Of a stretch of DNA of 64,000 nt, positions 7,896 to 15,389 are shown piece by piece. The notes under the pieces were generated by a model. It was not told the DNA's origin. It did not search any database and was given only the letters and a program-made list of their open reading frames with translations. Source of the stretch: JAVBLT01 sp031553315 (GTDB taxonomy: Bacteria; Verrucomicrobiota; Kiritimatiellia; RFP12; DVOR01); the NCBI GenBank assembly GCA_031553315.1, contig JAVBLT010000011.1, positions 60,099 to 124,098 of the forward strand. Direction: 5' to 3'. The translations under genes were made by a program, and so were the position numbers. Numbering within the stretch: the first letter of the stretch is position 1; each line of letters begins with the position of its first letter.

Positions 7896-9157
7896 CCCTC
7901 CGGCGCAACATCCTCGCCGCAGCCCTCTCCCTCATCGCCGCCGGAAACCTCCTCGGCGCCCCCGCACCCGACCCCCCCCAGACCGCCGGCCGTTTCCGCA
8001 TCGGCCCCCTCTTCGAGCGCCGCACCGAAGGCGGCCAAACCACCTTCCTTGCCCTGCGCCCCTTCTTCTCATGGGAACACGACCCCCGCCGGGATCAGCG
8101 CGATCTCGACGTCGCCTGGCCCCTCACCACCTTCGGCCGCCGCGGCGAAACCGTACGCAACCGCATCGTCACCGTATTTTACAACGACCAGAACCGCTCC
8201 GACCCCCAGAGCAGCTGGAGCCTCTCCATCCCCCCCATCTTCCAAAAAGGCTCCACACGGGGCGACGATTACTGGGCCCTCTTCCCCATCTACGGAAAAA
8301 TGCCCAACTTCCTCATCGTCAACAACCTCCGCTTCACCCTCTTCCCCCTCTACCTCTCCTACGACGTCGGCGGCAAAACCCCCGTTCGCCGCAGCTACTA
8401 CCTCTGGCCCATCTTCTCCCTCAAAGACGACCCCGACAACCCCCGCTGGAGCCTCTGGCCCCTCTACGGCACCAAAAAAGAAACCGATGCCGACAGCCGC
8501 TACACCCTCTGGCCCATCTGGACCGAAAAAACCTACCACGACCAGCAACGCACCAAAAACGGCCACGCCTGGATGCTCTTCCCCCTCATGGCCCGCGTCG
8601 ACACCGACACCGAACAATCCTGGAGCATCATCCCCCCCTTCTTCACCCGCACCGTCACCGATCGCGGCGCCACCCTCCTGCGCTGCCCCTGGCCCCTCGA
8701 ACATTACACCGACGAAAACGAAAACACCTGGCGCCTCTGGCGCATCGCCGGCATCACCGAGCGCGGCACCCGCGAAGGCTGGTGGATCCTCCACCCCATC
8801 ATCGTCTCCACCCATCAGAAAACCGACCGCCTCGAAAACACCCGCAACCGCTTCTGGCCGCTTTACGTGTTCGAAGAAAACCTCAGCCGCGACAACGGCC
8901 GCCCCGAAGTCAAAGAACGCTACTTCCGCCTCTGGCCCCTCTACAGCCGCTGGTACACAAAAGAAGCCGGCGAACGCCTTCGCCTCCTCGAACTCATGCC
9001 CATCCGCGACGCCGCCCCCGTCGAGCGCAACCTCACCCCCTTCTGGACCCTCTACGAGCGCACCCGCATCGCCGGCACAAAAACCAACCGCCACGACCTC
9101 CTCTGGGGCCTCATCCAGTGGACCACCGAAACAGATGATTTAGGAGACGAACCGTGA
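7889..9157 (+). CDS. Exported protein made of W-P-L/F-P-L repeats, unknown function
   Basis: A 422-residue protein with a signal peptide (cleavage near LLGAPA, residues 19-24). I do not recognise a named family. The body repeats a short motif every 20-30 residues: SWEHD..DVAWPL, ALFPIYG, TLFPLYL, YLWPIFS, SLWPLYG, TLWPIWT, MLFPLMA, SIIPPFF, RCPWPLE, ILHPII, RFWPLYV, FRLWPLY, TPFWTLY. Each has aromatic-Pro-hydrophobic flanked by charged turns, suggesting a repetitive beta-sheet or barrel-like surface. It overlaps pyrB by seven bases and originally probably ran into mlaE. The real start is ATG 7889; the frame is open further upstream inside pyrB but that is a shadow. Confidence 0.75.
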   Translation: MLTLRRNILAAALSLIAAGNLLGAPAPDPPQTAGRFRIGPLFERRTEGGQTTFLALRPFFSWEHDPRRDQRDLDVAWPLTTFGRRGETVRNRIVTVFYNDQNRSDPQSSWSLSIPPIFQKGSTRGDDYWALFPIYGKMPNFLIVNNLRFTLFPLYLSYDVGGKTPVRRSYYLWPIFSLKDDPDNPRWSLWPLYGTKKETDADSRYTLWPIWTEKTYHDQQRTKNGHAWMLFPLMARVDTDTEQSWSIIPPFFTRTVTDRGATLLRCPWPLEHYTDENENTWRLWRIAGITERGTREGWWILHPIIVSTHQKTDRLENTRNRFWPLYVFEENLSRDNGRPEVKERYFRLWPLYSRWYTKEAGERLRLLELMPIRDAAPVERNLTPFWTLYERTRIAGTKTNRHDLLWGLIQWTTETDDLGDEP

Positions 9158-10284
9158 TACCATCTGAATTCCTTGCAACTCTACCTGGATTTGAAGAAGA
9201 AAATCCACTTTTTCTCTCCGAACAATTAATTACTTATTTAGGAAATAAGCGTTCGCTTGTTCCGCATATTGGTTCAATTATTCATCAACTTCAAAAACGT
9301 TTAAAAAAAGATAAATTGAACATGGCTGATCTTTTTTCAGGTACAGGAAGTGTTGCAAGGGCGATGAAACGATTCTCAAATTCATTAATCACGAATGACC
9401 TTGAGCTTTATAACAAAATAACAAATTTATGTTATTTAGAAAATATTACGGTAAAAAAATACGCCTATTTAAAAAATTTGCACCAGCAACTTGTACAGCG
9501 CATTGAAAAAGAAATGACCCCTGGTTGGTTAACTGAACTTTATGCGCCCAAAAATGAACAGGAAATAGCACAAGGCGAGCGTGTTTTTTACACACGTCGA
9601 AATGCAATTTTTCTGGATACCGCACGGCAATGCATCGCCGATTTGCCAATTGATGATCAAAAGTTTTTTTTGGCTCCTCTTTTGGCAGAAGCATCCGTTC
9701 ACGCAAATACTTCAGGTGTTTTCAAAGGATTTTATAAAAACAAATCAGGTGTTGGGCAATTTGGCGGAGAGGGTCGTAATGCATTGTTTCGAATTTGCGG
9801 TGATATTACATTACCCATGCCAATATTTTCAGAGTTTGCATGTGACGTGTCTATATTTCAATCCGATACAAATGAACTCGTCAAACGTCTTCCAGAATTG
9901 GATGTTGTTTATTTAGACCCCCCTTATAACCAACACCCGTATGGGTCAAATTATTTCATGCTGAACTTGATTGCCCACTATCAAAGGCCAACGGACATTT
10001 CTTCCGTATCAGGCATACCGACAAACTGGAACCGTTCGGCATATAATCAACGAAAAGAAGCAGAAAATGCACTTTTCGATGTTATTGCAAATTCTCCGGC
10101 AAAGTTTATTTTGATTTCATACAATTCAGAAGGTTTCATCTCACATGAAACATTTCGAAAGCGACTTTCGGAAATGGGTGAAATTGAATTATTTGAATTC
10201 AAATACAACACGTTCCGCGGATGTAGAAATTTGAACAACCGTTCTCTTCACGTCAGCGAATATCTCTATCTATTGGAGAAATAG
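9154..10284 (+). CDS. D12-class (Dam-like) N6-adenine DNA methyltransferase
   Basis: A 376-residue DNA adenine methyltransferase, the protective half of a type II restriction-modification pair. Motif order is that of the D12 (alpha) class: motif X YLGNKRSLV (29-36), SAM-binding motif I ADLFSGTGSVA (58-68) and catalytic DPPYNQ (255-260) preceded by VVYL. The start GTG 9154 overlaps the previous stop codon (GTGA) and uses AGGAGA located inside the end of the upstream gene. Base composition and codon use are strongly AT-rich compared with all neighbours, so it was acquired horizontally. The nuclease gene follows after one base. Its target is probably that of the partner nuclease. Confidence 0.9.
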   Translation: MIPSEFLATLPGFEEENPLFLSEQLITYLGNKRSLVPHIGSIIHQLQKRLKKDKLNMADLFSGTGSVARAMKRFSNSLITNDLELYNKITNLCYLENITVKKYAYLKNLHQQLVQRIEKEMTPGWLTELYAPKNEQEIAQGERVFYTRRNAIFLDTARQCIADLPIDDQKFFLAPLLAEASVHANTSGVFKGFYKNKSGVGQFGGEGRNALFRICGDITLPMPIFSEFACDVSIFQSDTNELVKRLPELDVVYLDPPYNQHPYGSNYFMLNLIAHYQRPTDISSVSGIPTNWNRSAYNQRKEAENALFDVIANSPAKFILISYNSEGFISHETFRKRLSEMGEIELFEFKYNTFRGCRNLNNRSLHVSEYLYLLEK

Positions 10285-10285
10285 C

Positions 10286-10993
10286 ATGGCTAACAAACAT
10301 CGTCTACGTAAAGATCACAAAGACATGGTGTTGAATTCTGTTTCCAAGAAGCAGGAAAAAAAATTGTCTTCTGCCGTTGCAGCAGTCTTAGACCAAATTA
10401 AAATTCAATTTCCAAATTTCATGTTTGTACATGAAACACAAACTTATTTGACTTCATTGATTGAAAAATTAAAACAAAAATTTCCTTCTGTTTCTTTTAC
10501 AACATGTCTTGAAACGTCTACAATGAGGCCAGATGGTGGAATCATTTATCTGGTCGGAAAAAATGAGACACGATATCCAGTTCTTATTTCGGAAAAAAAG
10601 AATCAAGGAACCAATGACCTCCGAAAGACAGAAGGCAAACCGCGGCAGGCAATGGGAAACGCTATAGAGCGCTTGGGAAAGAATGTAATCGGATTTCGAA
10701 CAGCCCTGTTAACGGAAACCATTTTTCCATTTGTTTGTTTCGGTGACGGATGTGATTTTGCTGATGGCGAATCAATTGTTGATAGAGTAAAAACAATTTC
10801 AATGTTCGGCCCCCTTAATGAAATATGTCTTCAAAATGAAGGACTATTTAATCGAGGTTCTTTTTTCTTTCGTGCAGAAGAATGGGCAGCGGAAGAAATG
10901 GAAAAAATTTGTTTCAAGATTGCACAACAAAGCGTTTTTCACTATATGTCGGTCTATCCGGACGACTTTCCAGTTACAGAGCCAGTGAAGTGA
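10286..10993 (+). CDS. EcoRI-family type II restriction endonuclease
   Basis: A 235-residue nuclease whose core matches R.EcoRI as I know it. PDGG (Asp83) corresponds to the catalytic Asp91 region; VLISEKKNQG gives Glu103 and Lys105, matching Glu111 and Lys113 of EcoRI; AMGNAIERLGKN (122-133) matches the EcoRI recognition helix AAGNAIERSHKN that contacts GAATTC; FPFVCFGDGCDF matches FPYVLFLEGSNF. The protein is about 40 residues shorter than EcoRI (277), mainly at the C-terminus. All catalytic and most recognition residues are kept, so it is probably active. Cutting at GAATTC or a close relative is inferred. AT-rich like the methyltransferase gene, one base away. Confidence 0.88.
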   Translation: MANKHRLRKDHKDMVLNSVSKKQEKKLSSAVAAVLDQIKIQFPNFMFVHETQTYLTSLIEKLKQKFPSVSFTTCLETSTMRPDGGIIYLVGKNETRYPVLISEKKNQGTNDLRKTEGKPRQAMGNAIERLGKNVIGFRTALLTETIFPFVCFGDGCDFADGESIVDRVKTISMFGPLNEICLQNEGLFNRGSFFFRAEEWAAEEMEKICFKIAQQSVFHYMSVYPDDFPVTEPVK

Positions 10994-11021
10994 CATATTT
11001 GTTTTAAACAAAGGTATCCTC

Positions 11022-11843
11022 ATGATCCTCACCCGCGAACCCGTTTACCAGAAACCGCCCGGAAACATCTTCCAGGCCCTCGTGCGCTCCGCCGCGACCG
11101 CCCTCTCCAGCGCCGGCCGCACCCTGCTCATTTCCTTTCAGGCCTTTTTGGCGGCCCCCCGCCTCATTGTAAACCGCGACGCCCGCAAAACCTTCGCCGG
11201 CCAGCTCTACATCGTGGGCATCGGGACCCTCCCCGTGGTGACCGTGGTCGCGCTCTTCATCGGCATGATCCTCTGCCTGCAGCTGGGCATCGCCTTCAAG
11301 CGCTTCAGCCAGGAAATCCTCGTGGCCTCCACCCTCATGTACGCCATGCTCCGCGAAATGGGCCCGTTCATGACAGGCCTCATCCTCTCCGCCTGCGTCG
11401 GCTCCTCCATGGCCGCGCAAATGGGCACCATGACGGTCAACGAAGAAATCGCCGCCCTTGAGATGATGTCGATCAACCCCGTCCGCTTCCTCGTCACCCC
11501 CCGCATCTGGGCCATGTTCCTGATGGCCCCCGTCATCTCCTTCTACACCTGCCTGCTCGCCACCCTCGGCGGCGCGCTCATCGCCCAGACCCAGCTCAAC
11601 ATCCCCTTCGGCCAGTTTATGGAAGAAGCCATGCGCGCGGCGGAAGTCAAAGACCTCTACGTGGGGCTCTTCAAAGCCGCCGCCTTCGGCTTCATGATTG
11701 CGGGCATCTCCTGCGCGATCGGCTTCGGCACCACCCAAGGCGCCGCGGGCGTGGGCGAAGCCACCCGCCGCTCGGTCATCGTCTCCTTCCTGATGATTCT
11801 GATCGTGGGCTATTTCATCACCCGCTTTTTCTACGTATTTTAA
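11022..11843 (+). CDS. mlaE: Phospholipid transport ABC permease MlaE
   Basis: A 273-residue inner-membrane permease of the MlaE/YrbE family, part of the MlaFED complex that moves phospholipids between inner and outer membranes. Family features are several hydrophobic helices and the conserved stretches LYIVGIGTLPVVTVVALFIG, GPFMTGLILSACVGSSMAAQ, MTVNEEIAALEMMSINPVRF and the late GFGTTQGAAGVGEATRRSV. AAAGG lies nine bases before ATG. It begins an intact mlaE-mlaF-mlaD set. The AT-rich restriction cassette ends 28 bases upstream, so the gene may depend on promoters beyond or inside that cassette. Confidence 0.93.
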   Translation: MILTREPVYQKPPGNIFQALVRSAATALSSAGRTLLISFQAFLAAPRLIVNRDARKTFAGQLYIVGIGTLPVVTVVALFIGMILCLQLGIAFKRFSQEILVASTLMYAMLREMGPFMTGLILSACVGSSMAAQMGTMTVNEEIAALEMMSINPVRFLVTPRIWAMFLMAPVISFYTCLLATLGGALIAQTQLNIPFGQFMEEAMRAAEVKDLYVGLFKAAAFGFMIAGISCAIGFGTTQGAAGVGEATRRSVIVSFLMILIVGYFITRFFYVF

Positions 11844-11853
11844 AGGTTCGCCT

Positions 11854-12618
11854 ATGATTCAGTTTGACCGTGTGACCAAATCCTTCAATGGAAAAACCGT
11901 GATCGACGACCTCTCGTTCACAATCAAAAAGGGTGAGCTCTTCACCATCATCGGCCCTTCGGGCACCGGTAAGAGCGTCAGCCTCAAACTCATCTCCAAC
12001 CTCATCTCGCCCACCACCGGCCGCATCATCGTCGATGGCGACGATATCTCTTCCGCCTCCGACGCCCAGCTCGCCGCCATCCGCCGCAAAATCGGCTACC
12101 TTTTCCAAAACGGCGCCCTGCTGGGCTGGATGACGCTGGCCGAAAACATCACCCTCCCCCTGCGCGAACGCGAACACCTCTCCGATGCCGAAATCGACGA
12201 ACGCCTCGCCAAAGCCCTCGAATGGGTCGAGCTCGAAGGCCACGGCGACAAATACCCCTCTGAAATTTCCGGCGGCATGGTCAAGCGCGCCGGCTTCGCG
12301 CGCGCCGTGATCGAAGGCCCTCAGATTCTCCTTTTCGACGAACCCACCTCCGGCCTCGACCCGGTGATGTCGCGCACCATCGATTCGCTCATCGCAAAAA
12401 TCAACCGCAGGCTGGGCGTGACCTGCGTGGTCGTCACGCACGATCTCAGCGGCGCCCTCCGCTATGCCGACCGCATCGCCCTGCTCAGCAAGGGCCGTTT
12501 CGCCGAAGTGGCCGCGCCGGCCGAGTTTGTGAAATCGCAGGCGCCCGAAGCAATCAATTTCCTCAAAGCCCAATTTATCACAGAAAAAGGAGTGGAACAT
12601 GGCTCAGAACAGAACTAA
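11854..12618 (+). CDS. mlaF: Phospholipid transport ABC ATPase MlaF
   Basis: A 254-residue ATP-binding subunit that powers MlaE. Walker A GPSGTGKS (34-41), Q-loop region YLFQNGALLGWMT typical of MlaF, ABC signature SGGMVKRAGFARA, Walker B ILLFDEPTSGLDP and the switch His in VVVTHD are all present. Gene order and the GALLGWMT region separate it from general ABC ATPases. It ends 20 bases inside mlaD, so translation of the two is coupled. It is cytoplasmic and membrane-associated. Confidence 0.94.
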   Translation: MIQFDRVTKSFNGKTVIDDLSFTIKKGELFTIIGPSGTGKSVSLKLISNLISPTTGRIIVDGDDISSASDAQLAAIRRKIGYLFQNGALLGWMTLAENITLPLREREHLSDAEIDERLAKALEWVELEGHGDKYPSEISGGMVKRAGFARAVIEGPQILLFDEPTSGLDPVMSRTIDSLIAKINRRLGVTCVVVTHDLSGALRYADRIALLSKGRFAEVAAPAEFVKSQAPEAINFLKAQFITEKGVEHGSEQN

Positions 12619-13711
12619 TTTCGTGCAGGAGGCCTTCGTCGGCCTTTTTATGGCCGCGGTGCTGGCGCTGCTGATTTTCTTCACGGTGGTCATTTCAGGC
12701 ATGGATCTGCTCACGGGGAAAAGCCGCGTGAAGCGCCTCGTGACCTTTGAAAACGTGGGCGGGCTTCGGCCGCAGGATCCCGTGCTGGTGCGCGGCATGC
12801 CGGTGGGCAAAGTGCAGCACATGGCGCTCAACGAAGGCAAGGTCGAAGTGACCATTCTCATTGATGAAAAGGTCTGCTTTCTCGACGGCTACGAAATCAG
12901 CGTGAAAAACACCTCCGTGCTCGGCGGCTCCCAGCTTGTGATCAAAGAAGGCAAGGGCTCCGCCCTCGGGGAAGACAGCGTCCTCGTCGGCAAGCCGGTG
13001 ACCGACTGGATGGAAGACCTCGGCGGCCTCGTCGGCGAGCTGCGCGGCGCCGTCAGCGGCGACGATCTCCAGAGCACCATGAAAAACCTCAGCCGCGCCA
13101 CCGCCTCCATCGCCAACCTCGCCGCACGCGTTGAAAAAGGCGAAGGTTCCCTCGGCAGGCTCTTCTCCGCCGACGCCAGGCTCTACAACGACCTTGAAAG
13201 CACCGTCGCCTCCCTGCGCACCGTCGCCGGCCGCCTCGAAAACGGCGAAGGCACGCTCGGCAAGCTCATGAAGGAAGACCGGCTTTACCTTGATCTCAGC
13301 GCCACACTGGCCAGCGTCAAAACCGTCGCAGCGCGCCTTGAAGACGGCCGCGGCACCATCGGCAAACTGATGGGCGAAGACGAAACCGTCTACAACGATC
13401 TCGCCGAAGCCGTCAAAAACATCCGCAGCGTGACCGGCAAGATCGACGCCGGCGAAGGCATGCTCGGCAAGCTCATCGCCGGCGGCGGCGATTCCACGCT
13501 CATGGGCGACCTCGAAGCTTCCGCCAAAAGCCTGCGCGTGGTGCTCGGGCGCCTCGAAAACGGCGAAGGCACCCTCGGCCACCTCTCGAAGGACGACGCG
13601 ATCGCCGTGGAAGTTGAAGGCGCAATCAAAGACGTCCGCCAGATTATCGACAATATGCGCGACACCGCCCCCATCACCACCTTCACCTCCCTCTTCTTCA
13701 GCGGCCTGTAA
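12599..13711 (+). CDS. mlaD: MCE-family phospholipid-binding protein MlaD with C-terminal repeats
   Basis: A 370-residue protein with one N-terminal membrane helix (about 12-33) and an MCE domain (about 40-125, including VGGLRPQDPVLVRGMPVGKV and VKNTSVLGGSQLVI). MCE proteins form periplasmic hexameric rings that ferry lipids. The tail (about 170-345) contains five repeats of roughly 32-36 residues, each with a core like RLENGEGTLGKL followed by an acidic turn and YNDL. The E. coli protein is only about 183 residues, so this long repeat tail is the notable difference; it could form a coiled or extended bridge. AAAGGAGTGG gives a good ribosome site inside mlaF. Confidence 0.9.
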   Translation: MAQNRTNFVQEAFVGLFMAAVLALLIFFTVVISGMDLLTGKSRVKRLVTFENVGGLRPQDPVLVRGMPVGKVQHMALNEGKVEVTILIDEKVCFLDGYEISVKNTSVLGGSQLVIKEGKGSALGEDSVLVGKPVTDWMEDLGGLVGELRGAVSGDDLQSTMKNLSRATASIANLAARVEKGEGSLGRLFSADARLYNDLESTVASLRTVAGRLENGEGTLGKLMKEDRLYLDLSATLASVKTVAARLEDGRGTIGKLMGEDETVYNDLAEAVKNIRSVTGKIDAGEGMLGKLIAGGGDSTLMGDLEASAKSLRVVLGRLENGEGTLGHLSKDDAIAVEVEGAIKDVRQIIDNMRDTAPITTFTSLFFSGL

Positions 13712-13725
13712 CCCCCTGCCCGTTC

Positions 13726-13754
13726 TTGACAACCCCCGCCGCTTTTGCGATACT
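13726..13754 (+). promoter_or_regulatory. Promoter for the lipoprotein-smc-sdaA unit
   Basis: A consensus TTGACA (13726-13731), 17-base spacer and GATACT (13749-13754), about 40 bases before the start codon. Confidence 0.7.
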
Positions 13755-13792
13755 ACCCCGCACATGTGAAAAAAAATGTGGAGAAAAAAGAA

Positions 13793-15382
13793 ATGAAACA
13801 CTTTTCGCTGTCCCGGAATCTGATTTTGTTTTCCATCGCCGCCGGCGCCGCGCTGACGATTCAGCTCACCGGTTGCAGCCCCTCCCAAGGCGAGCTTGAA
13901 AAACGGAAAGCCGCCGCCGTCACCCGCATCGAAGACACCTTCCGCTCCGCACAGGCGCTCCAGTTTGAAGGAAAAACCGCCGAAGCCGAAAAACTGGTTC
14001 TCACCCTCTCCGGCGATCAGGCCATTCAGCGCTACGCCCTCAACGAGCTCAACGTGAACCTCTTCCGCTTTTGGATCGACCAGGGCAGCCCGGCAACCGC
14101 CTGGAAAATCCTGCGCGACATCGCCGCCGTTAACGACGCCGCCGTGACCCTTCCCCTCCGCGACCAGCTCTACCACGCTTTCCGCGCGCGCGAAACCAAC
14201 GCCGCCACCTGCACAGCCTGGTGCCGCGACGTCTTGAAAGATTCCCGCCTCAGCCCCGACCCCGAAACCATTTACGCCTGGATGATCGCCACCGCCATTG
14301 AAGCAAAAAAAACCGAGCTGCGCAGCGAAACCTTCCAGTTCCTCCTCGAACAGCCCCAAACCGACCTCGTGGCGGCAAGCTTCAAACGCGTGCTCGAGCA
14401 ATGCTGCCAGGATCGCAAATCGGCCGATGCGATGGAAGCCCTGGCCACCCTCGCCCAACAGAAAGCCCCCGACCGCAACCCCTTTTACGCCAAGCTCGCC
14501 GTGACCACCTCCATCACCCACTACACCGCCACGCTCAACGACGAAGCCCTCATCGCCATCATCCCCGACGCCTCCGCGACCCTCGCCGACGACGAACTCC
14601 TCCCCTTGCTTCGCAAAGCCCTCACCGAGCTTAAAAAAGCCCGCTCCTCCAAGCTCGGCGCCTGCGCCGAATCCTGCGTGACCCTCGCCAAAACCCACCC
14701 TAAAACCGCCGATTTCGCCGCCGGCATCTGGCTCGAAGAACGCCTCAAAGCCAACCCCGACGCCATCGCCGCCGCCCTCGACACCCTTCAGGCCCGCGGC
14801 ATTTCCCCCACGATGCTCGCCGACCTCTTCTCGCGCTACTTCTACGATTACATCGAGAAACCCGCCATCGTCAAACAGCTTTGCGAGTTCGCCCTTCGCC
14901 TCAACCCCACCATCACCGACGAAGCCGTCCTCTCCTACTTCCGCTCCATGATTCTCGACGCCGCCTTCATGATCAAAGATTACCCCCTCTGCTTCGCCAT
15001 GCTCGACAGCGGCATCCCCAAACAGCCCCCCGAATGGCACGCCATGATCCGCTGCAAAATCAAAGCCCATGAAGCCCTCGACGCCGCCAACCCCGACGCC
15101 GCCGCCAAAGCCTTGCGCGAGTTCATGACCTACATCGAAAAAGGCGAAGAGGAAACCTACGACCCCGCCCTCCAGATCGCCTTTCCCAAAGCCACCGTGC
15201 TGGGCCGCAACACCCGCCGCATTGCCGACATCTACACCCAGGCCGGCAAAACCGAAGAGGCCGCCGCCGCCCGCGCCGAAACGCTGAAATACTTCGAACA
15301 GGCCGTCGAAAAAGCCGTTGGCGAAAAAGCCAAAACCGCCACCCGGGAAGAACTCAAAGCCTTCAAGGCCACAATCAACTAA
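13793..15382 (+). CDS. Helical-repeat lipoprotein, unknown function
   Basis: A 529-residue predicted lipoprotein with lipobox LTGC near residue 28 (sequence QLTGCSPSQGELEKRK). The rest is helical with many Ala/Glu/Lys residues and TPR-like pairs such as EAEKLVLTLSGDQAIQRYAL and IADIYTQAGKTEEAAAARAE. No enzymatic motif is seen. The start ATG 13793 follows GGAG by nine bases; a longer frame starting at TTG 13745 would overlap the promoter and is rejected. smc follows after seven bases, so they are co-transcribed, though a functional link is not evident. Confidence 0.7.
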   Translation: MKHFSLSRNLILFSIAAGAALTIQLTGCSPSQGELEKRKAAAVTRIEDTFRSAQALQFEGKTAEAEKLVLTLSGDQAIQRYALNELNVNLFRFWIDQGSPATAWKILRDIAAVNDAAVTLPLRDQLYHAFRARETNAATCTAWCRDVLKDSRLSPDPETIYAWMIATAIEAKKTELRSETFQFLLEQPQTDLVAASFKRVLEQCCQDRKSADAMEALATLAQQKAPDRNPFYAKLAVTTSITHYTATLNDEALIAIIPDASATLADDELLPLLRKALTELKKARSSKLGACAESCVTLAKTHPKTADFAAGIWLEERLKANPDAIAAALDTLQARGISPTMLADLFSRYFYDYIEKPAIVKQLCEFALRLNPTITDEAVLSYFRSMILDAAFMIKDYPLCFAMLDSGIPKQPPEWHAMIRCKIKAHEALDAANPDAAAKALREFMTYIEKGEEETYDPALQIAFPKATVLGRNTRRIADIYTQAGKTEEAAAARAETLKYFEQAVEKAVGEKAKTATREELKAFKATIN

Positions 15383-15389
15383 GAAAAAT

